Source of the DNA: Syntrophomonadaceae bacterium
GTDB taxonomy: Bacteria > Bacillota > Dethiobacteria > DTU022
Assembly (NCBI GenBank): GCA_007121075.1
Contig: SKMK01000008.1
Coordinates: 1 to 38,307, forward strand
Length of the DNA stretch: 38,307 bases
Direction: 5' to 3'
In this document: positions 6,674 through 15,085 of the stretch, piece by piece
Numbering within the stretch: the stretch's first letter is position 1
Layout of the letters: every line of letters starts with the position of its first letter
Notes under the pieces: generated by a model
Told to the model about the DNA's origin: nothing
The model's database searches: none
What the model saw: only the letters and a program-made list of their open reading frames with translations
Made by a program: the position numbers and the translations under genes

Positions 6674-9415
6674 GTGCGCAGTCGTTTTTTTATAATTGTT
6701 GTTGCCGTGATAATTTTGGGGTCATTTCTGCTGGCCGGAACTACTTTTTATCTTGATCTGCTCTGGTTTACCGAGTTGAACCTGGAACAGGTTTTCTGGA
6801 CCCAGTACCTGACCCGCTGGGGAATGAGGGTTGGCGCTTTTGTATTCCTGTTTGCATTTCTTTTTGCCAATCTGATGTTCACCAGGCGCTATATTCTAAG
6901 TTTCCCCAACCTTGCTTTAAGGGAAAAATTAATGGCTTCGGGGGCAATGCGATTTTTTACCCCGCGCCGCCTGGCGATGTACTTTGCAGGAGCCTCGGCG
7001 GTTTTAGCTTTTGTTTTTTCCGGGTATGTGGGAGGTGCCTGGATGGATGTGCTCCGCTATTTCAACCAGGTTTCCTTTGGAGTCGGCGACCCCGTATTTG
7101 GAGCCGACGTGTCGTTCTATGTTTTCGGCCTCCCTTTTTACCGCTTTATATACGAGTTTTTGATGCTGAGCCTGGTGATTGCCCTGGTGATCGTCGGCGG
7201 TATTTATATGATGTTAAACCCCACTTCCCAGGGTAAACAAAACTGGATCCTGCCTCCCTCAAGGGGAGTCAGCCACCTGGCCGTGCTCCTGGCCCTTATT
7301 TTCGGCCTGAAGGCCTGGGATTACAGGCTGAGCCAGCTTGAACTGCTCCTGTCGGAGCGGGGGGTGGTTTACGGCGCCGGATACACCGATCTTAACGCCA
7401 ATTACACCGTTTTAATGATCCTGATGGTACTGGCCGGGGTAATTGCCCTGTTTTTTGCGGCCAACATTTTCCTGCGCCGGTTCCGCTTTTTTATTTACGG
7501 GATCATGGTTTTAATCGGGGTTTCGCTCCTGGGAGGATGGGCTTACCCGGCCGCCATCCAAAATTTTGTGGTCGAGCCCAGCGAATTCAGCTACGAACGC
7601 GAATACCTGGAGCATAATATCGAATTTACCCGCGCCGCTTACGGTATCGATCAATTTGACTCGCGCCGTTACGAGGCTTCCCAGGATTTAAACTGGGATG
7701 ATTTGCGGGCCAATGAAGGCACGATCAAAAATGTGCGCCTCTGGGATCACCGGCCGCTTTTAACCACCTTTAACGAACTTCAGGCCATTCGGCCCTACTA
7801 CCGCTTTGTCGATGTCGACATTGATCGCTACACGGTCAATGATGAATACCGGCAGGTGATGGTGGCCGCCAGGGAGCTGGACAAGAGCAGGTTGGCCGAA
7901 AGGGCCCAGACCTGGGTCAACCTTCGCCTGCAGTACACCCACGGTTACGGTGTAGCTATGAGCCCGGTCAACGAAGTCAGTCCGGAAGGGCTGCCCCGTT
8001 ATTTCCTGGGCGATATCCCCCCCACCGGCGACGTGGAGATCGACAATCCTTCCATTTATTTTGGCGAACTTACCGATGATTATATCATCGTTAATACGGA
8101 AACGCCGGAATTCCATTACGCTACTGCCGGTGACGAAAATGAATTTATTTACTATGACGGCGATGGCGGGATCCTCTTAAATTCAATTTTCCGCCGGGCT
8201 ATGATGGCCTTAAGGTTCGGGGAATACCGGATCCTGATTTCAAATGAACTTAACAATGACAGCCGCCTTGTATTCGACCGCAACATCCATGAGCGGGTGC
8301 GCAAGATCGCTCCCTTCCTTCGCTACGACGAAGATCCTTATATCGTGGTTAACGGGGGGCGCCTGTTCTGGATCCAGGATGCCTACACGGTGACCGACCG
8401 TTACCCCTACTCAGATCCGCGTGATGGCATTAACTATATCCGCAATTCGGTCAAGGTGGTCATCGATGCCTACAACGGCGATGTTGAATTTTACGTCAGC
8501 GATCCCGACGATCCCCTGGTGCAGACCTATAAAAGTATTTTCCCCGAGATGTTCAGCGCCATGGATGAAATGCCGGAAGGGCTGATGGACAATATTCGTT
8601 ACCCTGAAGGGCTGTTTACCCTCCAGTCCGAGATGCTGCAGCTTTATCACATCACCGATGCCAACCAGTTTTACAGCCGCGAGGACCTCTGGGCGATTCC
8701 CTTTGAGCAGTCTTTCGGCCAGGAACAGCTAATGGAACCTTACTACACCATACTGCAGCTTCCCGGTTACGACGAGCCGGAATACGTCCTGATCCTGCCC
8801 TTTACGCCCGACAAGAGGAACAACGTTATTGCCTGGATGGTGGCCCGCTGTGACCAGCCCCACTATGGGAATGTGGAACTGTTCCTTTTTCCCAAGGAAC
8901 GCGTAATTCTGGGACCCAGGCAGGTTGAGAACCGGATTGACCAGGATACCGATATATCGGAACAGTTCACTCTCTGGGGGCAGGTCGGTTCCCGGGTTAT
9001 CCGCGGCAACCTGCTGGTCCTGCCGATTAACGATGCCCTGCTCTACGTAGAACCGATTTTCCTGCAAGCCGATGACGGGGGGTTGCCGGAGCTGGCCCGG
9101 GTTATTGTCAGCTTTGAGGAAACCGTAGTCATGGGTCACAGCCTTGATGAAGCTTTAGTCCAGGTCTTTGGTGAGAGGGACGAGCTGCCCGCTGAAATCC
9201 CGGCCGAAGATCTACCCGAGGATTTTGACCTTGATGAACCTGTGGCTGATATCCCCATTGATATAGATGGGGAACTGGCCGATTTGATCAGGCGGGCCCG
9301 GGAAACCTACGACCAGGCTGTTGAATACCAGCAGGAAGGCAACTGGTCCGGTTACGGCGGCAAGATCGAAGAGCTGGAAGAGATCCTTTCTGATTTATCG
9401 CGCCTTACTTCTTAA
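6674..9415 (+). CDS. UPF0182 family membrane protein of unknown function
   Basis: A 913-residue protein of the conserved UPF0182 family, found in Bacillota, actinobacteria and cyanobacteria; no function is known to me. About seven hydrophobic helices fill residues 1-310, starting with FFIIVVAVIILGSFLLAG. The typical family motif WFTELNLEQVFWTQY follows the first helix, and EREYLEHNIEFTRAAYG marks the start of the large, probably extracytoplasmic, soluble part. The last 70 residues include an acidic, proline-rich stretch followed by a likely helical hairpin. GTG 6674 is chosen because GGGAGGG (6661-6667) is six bases upstream; an in-frame TTG at 6656 precedes that site. Its own promoter is visible. 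The RNase HI-PFK gene follows after 36 bases. Confidence 0.92.
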   Translation: MRSRFFIIVVAVIILGSFLLAGTTFYLDLLWFTELNLEQVFWTQYLTRWGMRVGAFVFLFAFLFANLMFTRRYILSFPNLALREKLMASGAMRFFTPRRLAMYFAGASAVLAFVFSGYVGGAWMDVLRYFNQVSFGVGDPVFGADVSFYVFGLPFYRFIYEFLMLSLVIALVIVGGIYMMLNPTSQGKQNWILPPSRGVSHLAVLLALIFGLKAWDYRLSQLELLLSERGVVYGAGYTDLNANYTVLMILMVLAGVIALFFAANIFLRRFRFFIYGIMVLIGVSLLGGWAYPAAIQNFVVEPSEFSYEREYLEHNIEFTRAAYGIDQFDSRRYEASQDLNWDDLRANEGTIKNVRLWDHRPLLTTFNELQAIRPYYRFVDVDIDRYTVNDEYRQVMVAARELDKSRLAERAQTWVNLRLQYTHGYGVAMSPVNEVSPEGLPRYFLGDIPPTGDVEIDNPSIYFGELTDDYIIVNTETPEFHYATAGDENEFIYYDGDGGILLNSIFRRAMMALRFGEYRILISNELNNDSRLVFDRNIHERVRKIAPFLRYDEDPYIVVNGGRLFWIQDAYTVTDRYPYSDPRDGINYIRNSVKVVIDAYNGDVEFYVSDPDDPLVQTYKSIFPEMFSAMDEMPEGLMDNIRYPEGLFTLQSEMLQLYHITDANQFYSREDLWAIPFEQSFGQEQLMEPYYTILQLPGYDEPEYVLILPFTPDKRNNVIAWMVARCDQPHYGNVELFLFPKERVILGPRQVENRIDQDTDISEQFTLWGQVGSRVIRGNLLVLPINDALLYVEPIFLQADDGGLPELARVIVSFEETVVMGHSLDEALVQVFGERDELPAEIPAEDLPEDFDLDEPVADIPIDIDGELADLIRRARETYDQAVEYQQEGNWSGYGGKIEELEEILSDLSRLTS

Positions 9416-9451
9416 TAAAACAGGTTGGATAAAGACGGGAGGGCAAAGCCC

Positions 9452-11101
9452 TTGTCAACGAGCGAATTTGATATTTATACCGATGGAGCCTGTGCCGGCA
9501 ATCCCGGCCCGGGCGGATGGGCGGCCGTAATCATGGAGTGCGACCGGGTCCGGGAAATCAGCGGCCATGAAGAAAGGACCACCAACCAGCGTATGGAACT
9601 AAAGGCGGCCGTGGAAGCTTTGCGCATGGTTCCGTCCGGGAGCAGGGTCAGGCTGTTCAGCGATAGCGCCTACCTTGTCAACTGCTTCAACCAGGGCTGG
9701 ATCGATCGGTGGCAGAAAAACGGCTGGCTGACCGGGAAGGGCCAGCCTGTGGAGAACCGGGACCTGTGGAGTGAGCTCCTGGAACTATCTATGGCGAATA
9801 CCGTGGAGTGGATAAAGGTTAAGGGCCACAGCACCGATCGCCTAAACCAGCGCTGTGACCACCTGGCCCGTGGGGCCATTGTTTCTGCAAAAGAAAACGG
9901 TTCTCCCGGCAGGGAAGACAATTCTGAAGCAGGCGGCAAACTCGACCCGGAGAAGTCCGGCGTTATTAATTCCAGGACGCAACCGGGCGGCAAGGAGCTT
10001 CCTGCCAAAAACCCCGGGGTGCGCAGGTTGGGCCTGCTGACCGGCGGTGGGGATTGCCCCGGTTTGAATGCCGTAATCAGGGCCGTGGTTAAAGGGGCTA
10101 CCTATAATTACAACATGGAAGTGGTCGGGTTTAATAACGGTTTCAGGGGGCTGGTTGAAAATGATGCCTCCCTGCTTGACGATTTGGCCGTTTCGGGAAT
10201 TCTCAACCGCGGGGGAACCATCCTGGGCACCTCCAACCGCGACAATCCCTTTGACTTTCGCCCCGGCGGGTCGTCCGATTACCGGGAAACCGATAATGAC
10301 CGCTCCGGGGATGCCGTGAAAAACCTGGAAAAGTGGGGTATTGAATGCCTGGTGATTATCGGGGGTGACGGGAGTTTGCTCCTTGCCCACCGCTTCAGCA
10401 AGCTGGGTGTTCCTGTAATCGGGATCCCGAAAACGATTGACAACGATCTGCCTGCCACGGATGTAACTTTTGGATTCGACTCGGCGGTGACCACCGCTAC
10501 AGAAGCTATTGATAAAATACACACCACTGCCGAATCGCATCACCGGGTCATGGTGGTGGAAGTAATGGGCCGCCACGCGGGATGGATTGCCCTCCAGGCC
10601 GGGATGGCCGGCGGTGGCGACATTATCCTGATCCCTGAGATCCCCTTTGAATACCAGTATATTGTGGATAAAATCAGGGAGCGCCACCACCGGGGCAAAA
10701 AATTCAGCATCATCGTGGTGGCTGAAGGCGCTTACCCGGAAGGGGGAGAACCCATGTACCAGACCAGGGGTGATGTAAAAAGGCTGGGCGGGGTCAGCTC
10801 GACCATTGCCCGGGAAATTGAAAACAAGACTGATATGGAAAGCCGGGCTACTGTGCTCGGCCATATACAGCGCGGGGGCAGCCCCACTTCTTATGACCGG
10901 GTCCTGGCTACCCGTTTTGGAGTGAAAGCAGTGGAGCTGTTCCGGGAAGAAAAATATGACGAGATGGTCTGTCTCAGGGGCCACAATATTGAATCTGTGC
11001 CCCTGGAAGAGGCAGTGGGGGGGACAAAGCGGGTCGACCCCGCCAGAGATCAGGTCAGAGCGGCCCTGGCTGTGGGCACCTCTTTCGGATACCCGATATA
11101 A
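9452..11101 (+). CDS. Fusion protein: ribonuclease HI + 6-phosphofructokinase
   Basis: One open frame of 549 residues carries two complete enzymes. Residues 1-145 are RNase HI, which degrades RNA in RNA-DNA hybrids, with all expected acidic and histidine residues: Asp11, Glu49, Asp71, His126 and Asp136. A polar linker of about 45 residues rich in Gly, Pro, Glu and Lys follows. Residues 190-549 are a phosphofructokinase: TGGGDCPGLN at 197-206, GGDGS at 304-308, PKTIDND at 326-332 with catalytic Asp330, and MGRHAGW. Gly307 at the ATP/PPi-deciding position favours ATP, while Lys327 is typical of the PPi-like and mixed group, so the donor is uncertain. The start is TTG 9452 with GGGAGGG eight bases upstream. 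No well-placed internal ribosome site was seen for a separate kinase, although GTG 10018 follows AAGGAG at 20 bases. Confidence 0.9.
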   Translation: MSTSEFDIYTDGACAGNPGPGGWAAVIMECDRVREISGHEERTTNQRMELKAAVEALRMVPSGSRVRLFSDSAYLVNCFNQGWIDRWQKNGWLTGKGQPVENRDLWSELLELSMANTVEWIKVKGHSTDRLNQRCDHLARGAIVSAKENGSPGREDNSEAGGKLDPEKSGVINSRTQPGGKELPAKNPGVRRLGLLTGGGDCPGLNAVIRAVVKGATYNYNMEVVGFNNGFRGLVENDASLLDDLAVSGILNRGGTILGTSNRDNPFDFRPGGSSDYRETDNDRSGDAVKNLEKWGIECLVIIGGDGSLLLAHRFSKLGVPVIGIPKTIDNDLPATDVTFGFDSAVTTATEAIDKIHTTAESHHRVMVVEVMGRHAGWIALQAGMAGGGDIILIPEIPFEYQYIVDKIRERHHRGKKFSIIVVAEGAYPEGGEPMYQTRGDVKRLGGVSSTIAREIENKTDMESRATVLGHIQRGGSPTSYDRVLATRFGVKAVELFREEKYDEMVCLRGHNIESVPLEEAVGGTKRVDPARDQVRAALAVGTSFGYPI

Positions 11102-11135
11102 ATTATTCACGCTCAGGACAGAAGCCCTGCTTTTT

Positions 11136-11963
11136 TTAAATCATCGGTTCTGTAAAAATAATTATATAGATCAGCAGGCCGCCGTAAACAATCATTGCCG
11201 CAGCCGCTTCAAGATCAACCCTGCCCATGTGCAGGGTTTTCATCTTGGTTCTCCCTTTTCCTCCCGTGTAACTGCGGGCGTCCATGGCCACGATTAATTC
11301 TTCGGCTCTTTTAAAGGCCCCGATAAACAGGGGCAGAAAAACCGGGAATATTTTCCTGGTTTTTTGGATGAAGTTGCCCCGGTCGAAAGCAACTCCCCGG
11401 GCCATCTGGGCCTTGATGATCTTTTCCAGCTCTTCGGCCAGGATCAGGACAAAGCGGAGGGCGATGACCAGCGTCATTACCAGTTCCTGGGAAGGGATGC
11501 CGATTGCCCGCAGCGGCTTAAGCAGGCTTTCCAGACCGTCGGTCAGGCTGACCACGGAAGTGGTCAAGGTCAGAAAGGTGGTAACCGTAAACAGGAACAG
11601 CACCCTTAAAATGATCAGGTTGCCCATGTGCAGTCCCGCTGCGGTTGCTTCAAAAATCCACCAGTGAAAATATATGGTGGTATCAGGGGCTTTGAACAGG
11701 AAAAGCTGAAAAACCCACATTATAGCCAGGACCGGCAGCATCGGTTTTAAACCGCGCATGGCATAACCGGCCGGAACACCGGACAGGGTGATCAGGAATC
11801 CAACAAACAGGGCTGAAAGGGCAAAGGCGGCGTAGGATCGGGATATTAACAGCAGGACGATCATTATGGTGGCGGTGATTATTTTCGTCCGGGGATCAAG
11901 ATTGTGGATGCTGCTTTTGCCCGGCAGGTAAACCCCAAGGGTTATATTTTTGGTCAGTTCCAC
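11136..11963 (-). CDS. ecfT: Energy-coupling factor transporter transmembrane protein EcfT
   Basis: Membrane scaffold of an ECF vitamin transporter, linking the S component to the two ATPases. The 275-residue protein has several hydrophobic helices and two C-terminal coupling motifs of the A-R-x type, QMARGVAFD and AMDARSYTGG, which contact the ATPases. It is the last gene of an S-A1-A2-T operon. The GTG start overlaps the EcfA2 stop as TAGTG, so translation is probably coupled. The S gene in the same operon suggests a dedicated or semi-dedicated transporter; general Bacillota Ecf modules usually sit beside ribosomal protein genes instead. Confidence 0.93.
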   Translation of the reverse strand: MELTKNITLGVYLPGKSSIHNLDPRTKIITATIMIVLLLISRSYAAFALSALFVGFLITLSGVPAGYAMRGLKPMLPVLAIMWVFQLFLFKAPDTTIYFHWWIFEATAAGLHMGNLIILRVLFLFTVTTFLTLTTSVVSLTDGLESLLKPLRAIGIPSQELVMTLVIALRFVLILAEELEKIIKAQMARGVAFDRGNFIQKTRKIFPVFLPLFIGAFKRAEELIVAMDARSYTGGKGRTKMKTLHMGRVDLEAAAAMIVYGGLLIYIIIFTEPMI

Positions 11964-12829
11964 TATTTTTGCGCCTCCAGTTCCCTTAGCGCTGCAGAGA
12001 TAGAAGTAAGGGCTTCGCTGACGTTTAAAACCCCGGCCGGCAGGTTAAAACCGGCCGTACGCAGCCTGTCAATCAGAACGGTGACTTCAGGCAGCTCCAG
12101 GCCAATGTCCCGCAGCTCTTTGAAGCGGGCAAATACGTTCCTGGTGGAGTCATCCATGATTACCCTGCCCCTGTCGATGACAATAATCCTTTCAGCCATG
12201 GCGGCCACTTCATCCATGCTGTTGCTAATAAAAATGGTGGTCAGGTTTTGCCGGTGATGGAGCTCCTTGATTACGGACAATATTTCTTCCCGGCCGCGGG
12301 GGTCAAGGCCGGCGGTAATATCATCCAGTACCAGCACTCCTGGTTTGCAGGCCAAAACTCCCGCTATGGCGGCCCGCCTTTTTTGACCGCCGCTAAGGGC
12401 GAAAATGTCGCGATCACGCAGGGCCCGGTAATCTAAGCCGACCTGGGCCATGGCTTCCCGTACCCGTTCATCTACCTCCTCCCGGGATAGTTTCTGGTTC
12501 AGCGGGCCGAAGGCGATATCTTCTCCCACCGTGGGGGCAAATAGCTGGTATTCTGGATTCTGAAAAACATAACCGACCCGGTGGCGGATTTTTACCAGGT
12601 CAGCCCGCTTATCTTTTGTGTCAAGGCCGTCGATCAGCACTTTGCCCCGGCGGGGAATATGCAGGGCGTTAAAATGCTGGGCCAGGGTGGTTTTGCCCGA
12701 CCTGGTTGGACCGATAATGCCGACGAATTCTCCTTCGCCAACGGACAGGTTGATCTCAAACAGGACCTGTTTTTCAAAAGGGGTCCCTTCTTTGTAGCTG
12801 TGGCTTAAATTTACGACTTCAATTGACAT
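11963..12829 (-). CDS. ecfA2: Energy-coupling factor ATPase EcfA2, with degenerate ATPase residues
   Basis: ABC ATPase subunit of the ECF transporter, forming a heterodimer with EcfA1. Seen in 288 residues: Walker A GPTRSGKTT near 40, Q-loop YVFQNPEYQLF, intact signature LSGGQKRRAAIAG, then Walker B VLVLDDITAGLDP. The canonical catalytic Glu after Walker B is Asp here, and the switch His is Asn (FISNSMDEVA where FxSHSMDEVA is usual). The ATP site built from EcfA2 Walker motifs and the EcfA1 signature is therefore probably weak or inactive, while the opposite site looks intact. The start overlaps the EcfA1 end by 19 bases. Confidence 0.92.
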   Translation of the reverse strand: MSIEVVNLSHSYKEGTPFEKQVLFEINLSVGEGEFVGIIGPTRSGKTTLAQHFNALHIPRRGKVLIDGLDTKDKRADLVKIRHRVGYVFQNPEYQLFAPTVGEDIAFGPLNQKLSREEVDERVREAMAQVGLDYRALRDRDIFALSGGQKRRAAIAGVLACKPGVLVLDDITAGLDPRGREEILSVIKELHHRQNLTTIFISNSMDEVAAMAERIIVIDRGRVIMDDSTRNVFARFKELRDIGLELPEVTVLIDRLRTAGFNLPAGVLNVSEALTSISAALRELEAQK

Positions 12830-13653
12830 AAACAGTCGATTAACTCCTCGGTGCGAACAATGTCCGGTTTTATTTTAAATCCTTCCCGGCGCAGTCCCTC
12901 GGCAACCTGCGAAGCGACGGGAAAATCGAGGCCCGCACTTTTTATCTCAGCGCTTTGCCGGAAAACTTTCTCCGGTGAACCCTCCATTTTAATTGCTCCG
13001 CCTTCCATGACCAGCATCCGGTCGCAGTGAACCACTTCGCTCATAAAATGGGTTAACAGGACAATGGTGATGCCCTCTTCCCTGTTCAGGCGGATGGCGC
13101 TTTCCATTACTTCTCGACGTCCGCGGGGATCCAGGTGGGCCGTTGGCTCATCCAAAACAATGCATTCCGGCTTCATGGCCAGCACACCGGCGATGGCCAC
13201 CTGTTGTTTTTGCCCTTCAGAGAGGTTGTGGGGAGGTTCCCGGCGCAGATCTTCAAGGTTAAGAGTTTCAAGCGCCCAGTCGACCCGGTCAATTATTTCT
13301 GCCTGGGGCAGGCCCAGGTTTTCCGGCCCGAAGGCGATGTCTTCTTCCACGATACTGCTGACCAGCTGGTTGTCGGGGTTTTGGAACACCATACCAATGA
13401 TTTTGCGAATTTCAGAGATGCTGTCCTTATTAGCGGTAGACAGGCCTTTGATTAAAATACTGCCCTGACCGGGTTTGAGCAGGGCATTGAAATGCCTGGC
13501 CAGGGTTGACTTTCCCGAGCCGTTTTGGCCGGTGATAGAAAGCATCTCGCCTTTGTAAACAGCCATGTTTACGCTGTCAAGGGCTTTTACTTCATCCCTG
13601 GTCCCTTTGCGGTAATAATAAGTCAGGCCGTTTGTTTCGATCAGCTTGTGCAA
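12811..13653 (-). CDS. ecfA1: Energy-coupling factor ATPase EcfA1
   Basis: Partner ABC ATPase of EcfA2. The 280-residue product has Walker A GQNGSGKST, Q-loop MVFQNPDNQL, signature LSEGQKQQVAIAG, Walker B CIVLDEPTAHLDP with the catalytic Glu, and switch His in LLTHFMSEV, so its own nucleotide site is complete. The signature is LSEGQ instead of LSGGQ. The start is a TTG at 13653 with GGAG about ten bases upstream on the minus strand. It lies 25 bases after the S-component gene and overlaps ecfA2. Confidence 0.93.
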   Translation of the reverse strand: MHKLIETNGLTYYYRKGTRDEVKALDSVNMAVYKGEMLSITGQNGSGKSTLARHFNALLKPGQGSILIKGLSTANKDSISEIRKIIGMVFQNPDNQLVSSIVEEDIAFGPENLGLPQAEIIDRVDWALETLNLEDLRREPPHNLSEGQKQQVAIAGVLAMKPECIVLDEPTAHLDPRGRREVMESAIRLNREEGITIVLLTHFMSEVVHCDRMLVMEGGAIKMEGSPEKVFRQSAEIKSAGLDFPVASQVAEGLRREGFKIKPDIVRTEELIDCLCQLKS

Positions 13654-13678
13654 TGGTTAACAACTCCAATACCCGGGT

Positions 13679-14287
13679 TCAATCTTCTGAAGGACGGATT
13701 CTCTGGATGCCCTGAACCAGGATAACCGTTAAAATAGCGGCTACGATTAACTCGGGAACACCATGCAGGACTCCGATGGAGATTGAAACTTCGGAAGGTA
13801 AATAGCCCCTCCAGGTGATCATGCTCATAACCAGGATTGTGTTGGTGGCGGAGCCAAAGGCGCCGGCAAACAGACAGGGGAGGATCCTGCTTAATTTTGA
13901 AATAGGCCTGGTGGAGCCCGGCGAAGCGTCTTCTCCTGGGCCGGTGCTTAAAGCAGGCCGTGCTGTTAAGTATAGTGCTTTTTTGCTTAAAAAGTATACA
14001 AAATAGGAGACAACACCGATAAAAAGACGGGGGAATATGGAAACCAGGGGATCGGCAAAAAAAGGAGCCCCGGGCTGCAGAAAACTAAACAGTCCAAAGA
14101 TGGCTCCGGTAATCAAGCCGACCACCGGCCCTTCCAAAACACCTCCCAGGATCACAGGGATGTGCATAATAGTGGCATGACCGGCCGGGGTGGGGACTGG
14201 TATAAACCCCAGCCTGGTAACTCCCAGCAAAATCGCGATCGCGCCCAGGATACCTGAAATTACAATTTTTCTTACTGATAAATTCAT
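13679..14287 (-). CDS. ECF transporter S component, substrate unknown
   Basis: Substrate-binding membrane subunit of an ECF transporter, 202 residues with about six hydrophobic segments. The motif TRLGFIPVPTPAGHATIMHIPVI (written here only to name the region near residues 22-44) and the following GG-LEGPVVGLITGAIFG stretch place it in the large ECF S family (ECF_trnsprt type). I cannot assign the vitamin. A hydrophilic insertion at about 110-140 (SKKALYL...SKLSRILPC) splits the helices. I chose the ATG at 14287, although AGGAGG (14301-14306 on the complement) is 13 bases away, because the upstream in-frame ATG at 14320 lies before that ribosome site. First gene of the Ecf operon. Confidence 0.85.
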   Translation of the reverse strand: MNLSVRKIVISGILGAIAILLGVTRLGFIPVPTPAGHATIMHIPVILGGVLEGPVVGLITGAIFGLFSFLQPGAPFFADPLVSIFPRLFIGVVSYFVYFLSKKALYLTARPALSTGPGEDASPGSTRPISKLSRILPCLFAGAFGSATNTILVMSMITWRGYLPSEVSISIGVLHGVPELIVAAILTVILVQGIQRIRPSED

Positions 14288-14513
14288 ATTGCCAGTAGAT
14301 CCTCCTGTCTTTAATGTCAAATGCCAAAGTTAAATTCTACATTAAACCGGGTAATCCTTCACTGAGGTTTGGTTACTTTCGGCAATCTTTATACCGCGTG
14401 GCGAAAACAGGGCCTTCATATTTGGCCAAATTGCAACCTGCTCCGGGAAGGAATAGCCGGCTATGTGAAGAATAATATAAATCAGGACAAAATTAAAGAG
14501 GTAATTGCGGCAG

Positions 14514-14972
14514 ATGAAAGGGGTTTTACGACAGATGCTAAAACAGAATGGGTGGTTGGTGTTACTTTTGATTCCGGTCATTCTGTTTTGTGTTTCATGT
14601 GAGGAAGAGGAGGAGCCGGAACGAACCCCGGAAAGTACATCGGTGGGCAGTTCCGTCCTGGAGACAGGTTACGAAATCGATGATGATAAAAGAATTATTT
14701 CCCCGCAGACTACATTTAAAGCCGACGAAGACTTCTATTTTTCCTTTGACAACAATGAGCCTTTCGGTGTTGAAGAGGTAAAGGTTGAGCTGATATTTAG
14801 CGATACGGAGGAAGTAAAAGCTGAGAACACTTATGATGTCGATCCGGAGTGGGACCAGGTGGCCGACATGATTTGGTTTGGAGAGCCGGGAATGTACAAA
14901 ATTTCTGTGGAGGTTGGAGGCGAGATCCGCGCCGCCCGGGAAGTAATTATCGAACCGGATCAAAACCAGTGA
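14514..14972 (+). CDS. Small lipoprotein of unknown function
   Basis: I do not recognise this gene. The 152-residue product has a short basic N-terminus, a hydrophobic stretch (WLVLLLIPVILF) and a lipobox-like VSC, after which the protein is very acidic (EEEEEPERTPE). The remainder looks like a single beta-rich domain: it includes FKADEDFYFSFDNNEPFG and a WFGEPGMYKISVEVGGE stretch, a pattern seen in immunoglobulin-like extracytoplasmic domains. The start is uncertain: ATG 14514 follows AGAGG at about 12 bases, and ATG 14535 follows GGGG at 11 bases. It is divergent from the Ecf operon and ends just before a terminator. Confidence 0.7.
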   Translation: MKGVLRQMLKQNGWLVLLLIPVILFCVSCEEEEEPERTPESTSVGSSVLETGYEIDDDKRIISPQTTFKADEDFYFSFDNNEPFGVEEVKVELIFSDTEEVKAENTYDVDPEWDQVADMIWFGEPGMYKISVEVGGEIRAAREVIIEPDQNQ

Positions 14973-14994
14973 CAGACATTAATTTGTCTCTTTT

Positions 14995-15022
14995 AAATCC
15001 GCAATAAAGTGTGCGGATTTTT
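14995..15022 (+). terminator. Intrinsic terminator after the lipoprotein gene
   Basis: AAATCCGCA (14995-15003) pairs perfectly with TGCGGATTT (15012-15020) over an eight-base loop and runs into TTTTTCC. It separates the lipoprotein gene from the aminotransferase. Confidence 0.85.
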
Positions 15023-15085
15023 CCTGTCCGGATTTATTTCAGGCACCCGGACTAAGATTATAATTTTAACAGGAGGTTTTGAAAA

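Noticed and set aside
10018-10030. Separate start for phosphofructokinase inside the fusion
   Set aside because: GTG 10018 has AAGGAG about 20 bases upstream, too far for normal initiation, and the frame is open through the linker; kept as an alternative only.
9842-11110. Minus-strand frame of 422 residues opposite the phosphofructokinase domain
   Set aside because: Low-complexity composition rich in His, Pro and Gly with no domain; the plus strand has a full enzyme with conserved residues.
11113-11137. Possible terminator between the phosphofructokinase and ecfT genes
   Set aside because: The stem CAGG/CCTG is only four pairs, although seven T follow; too weak to list as a feature.
14288-14500. 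Vitamin riboswitch upstream of the ECF S gene
   Set aside because: I looked for FMN, TPP, cobalamin and folate conserved blocks on the minus strand and found none.
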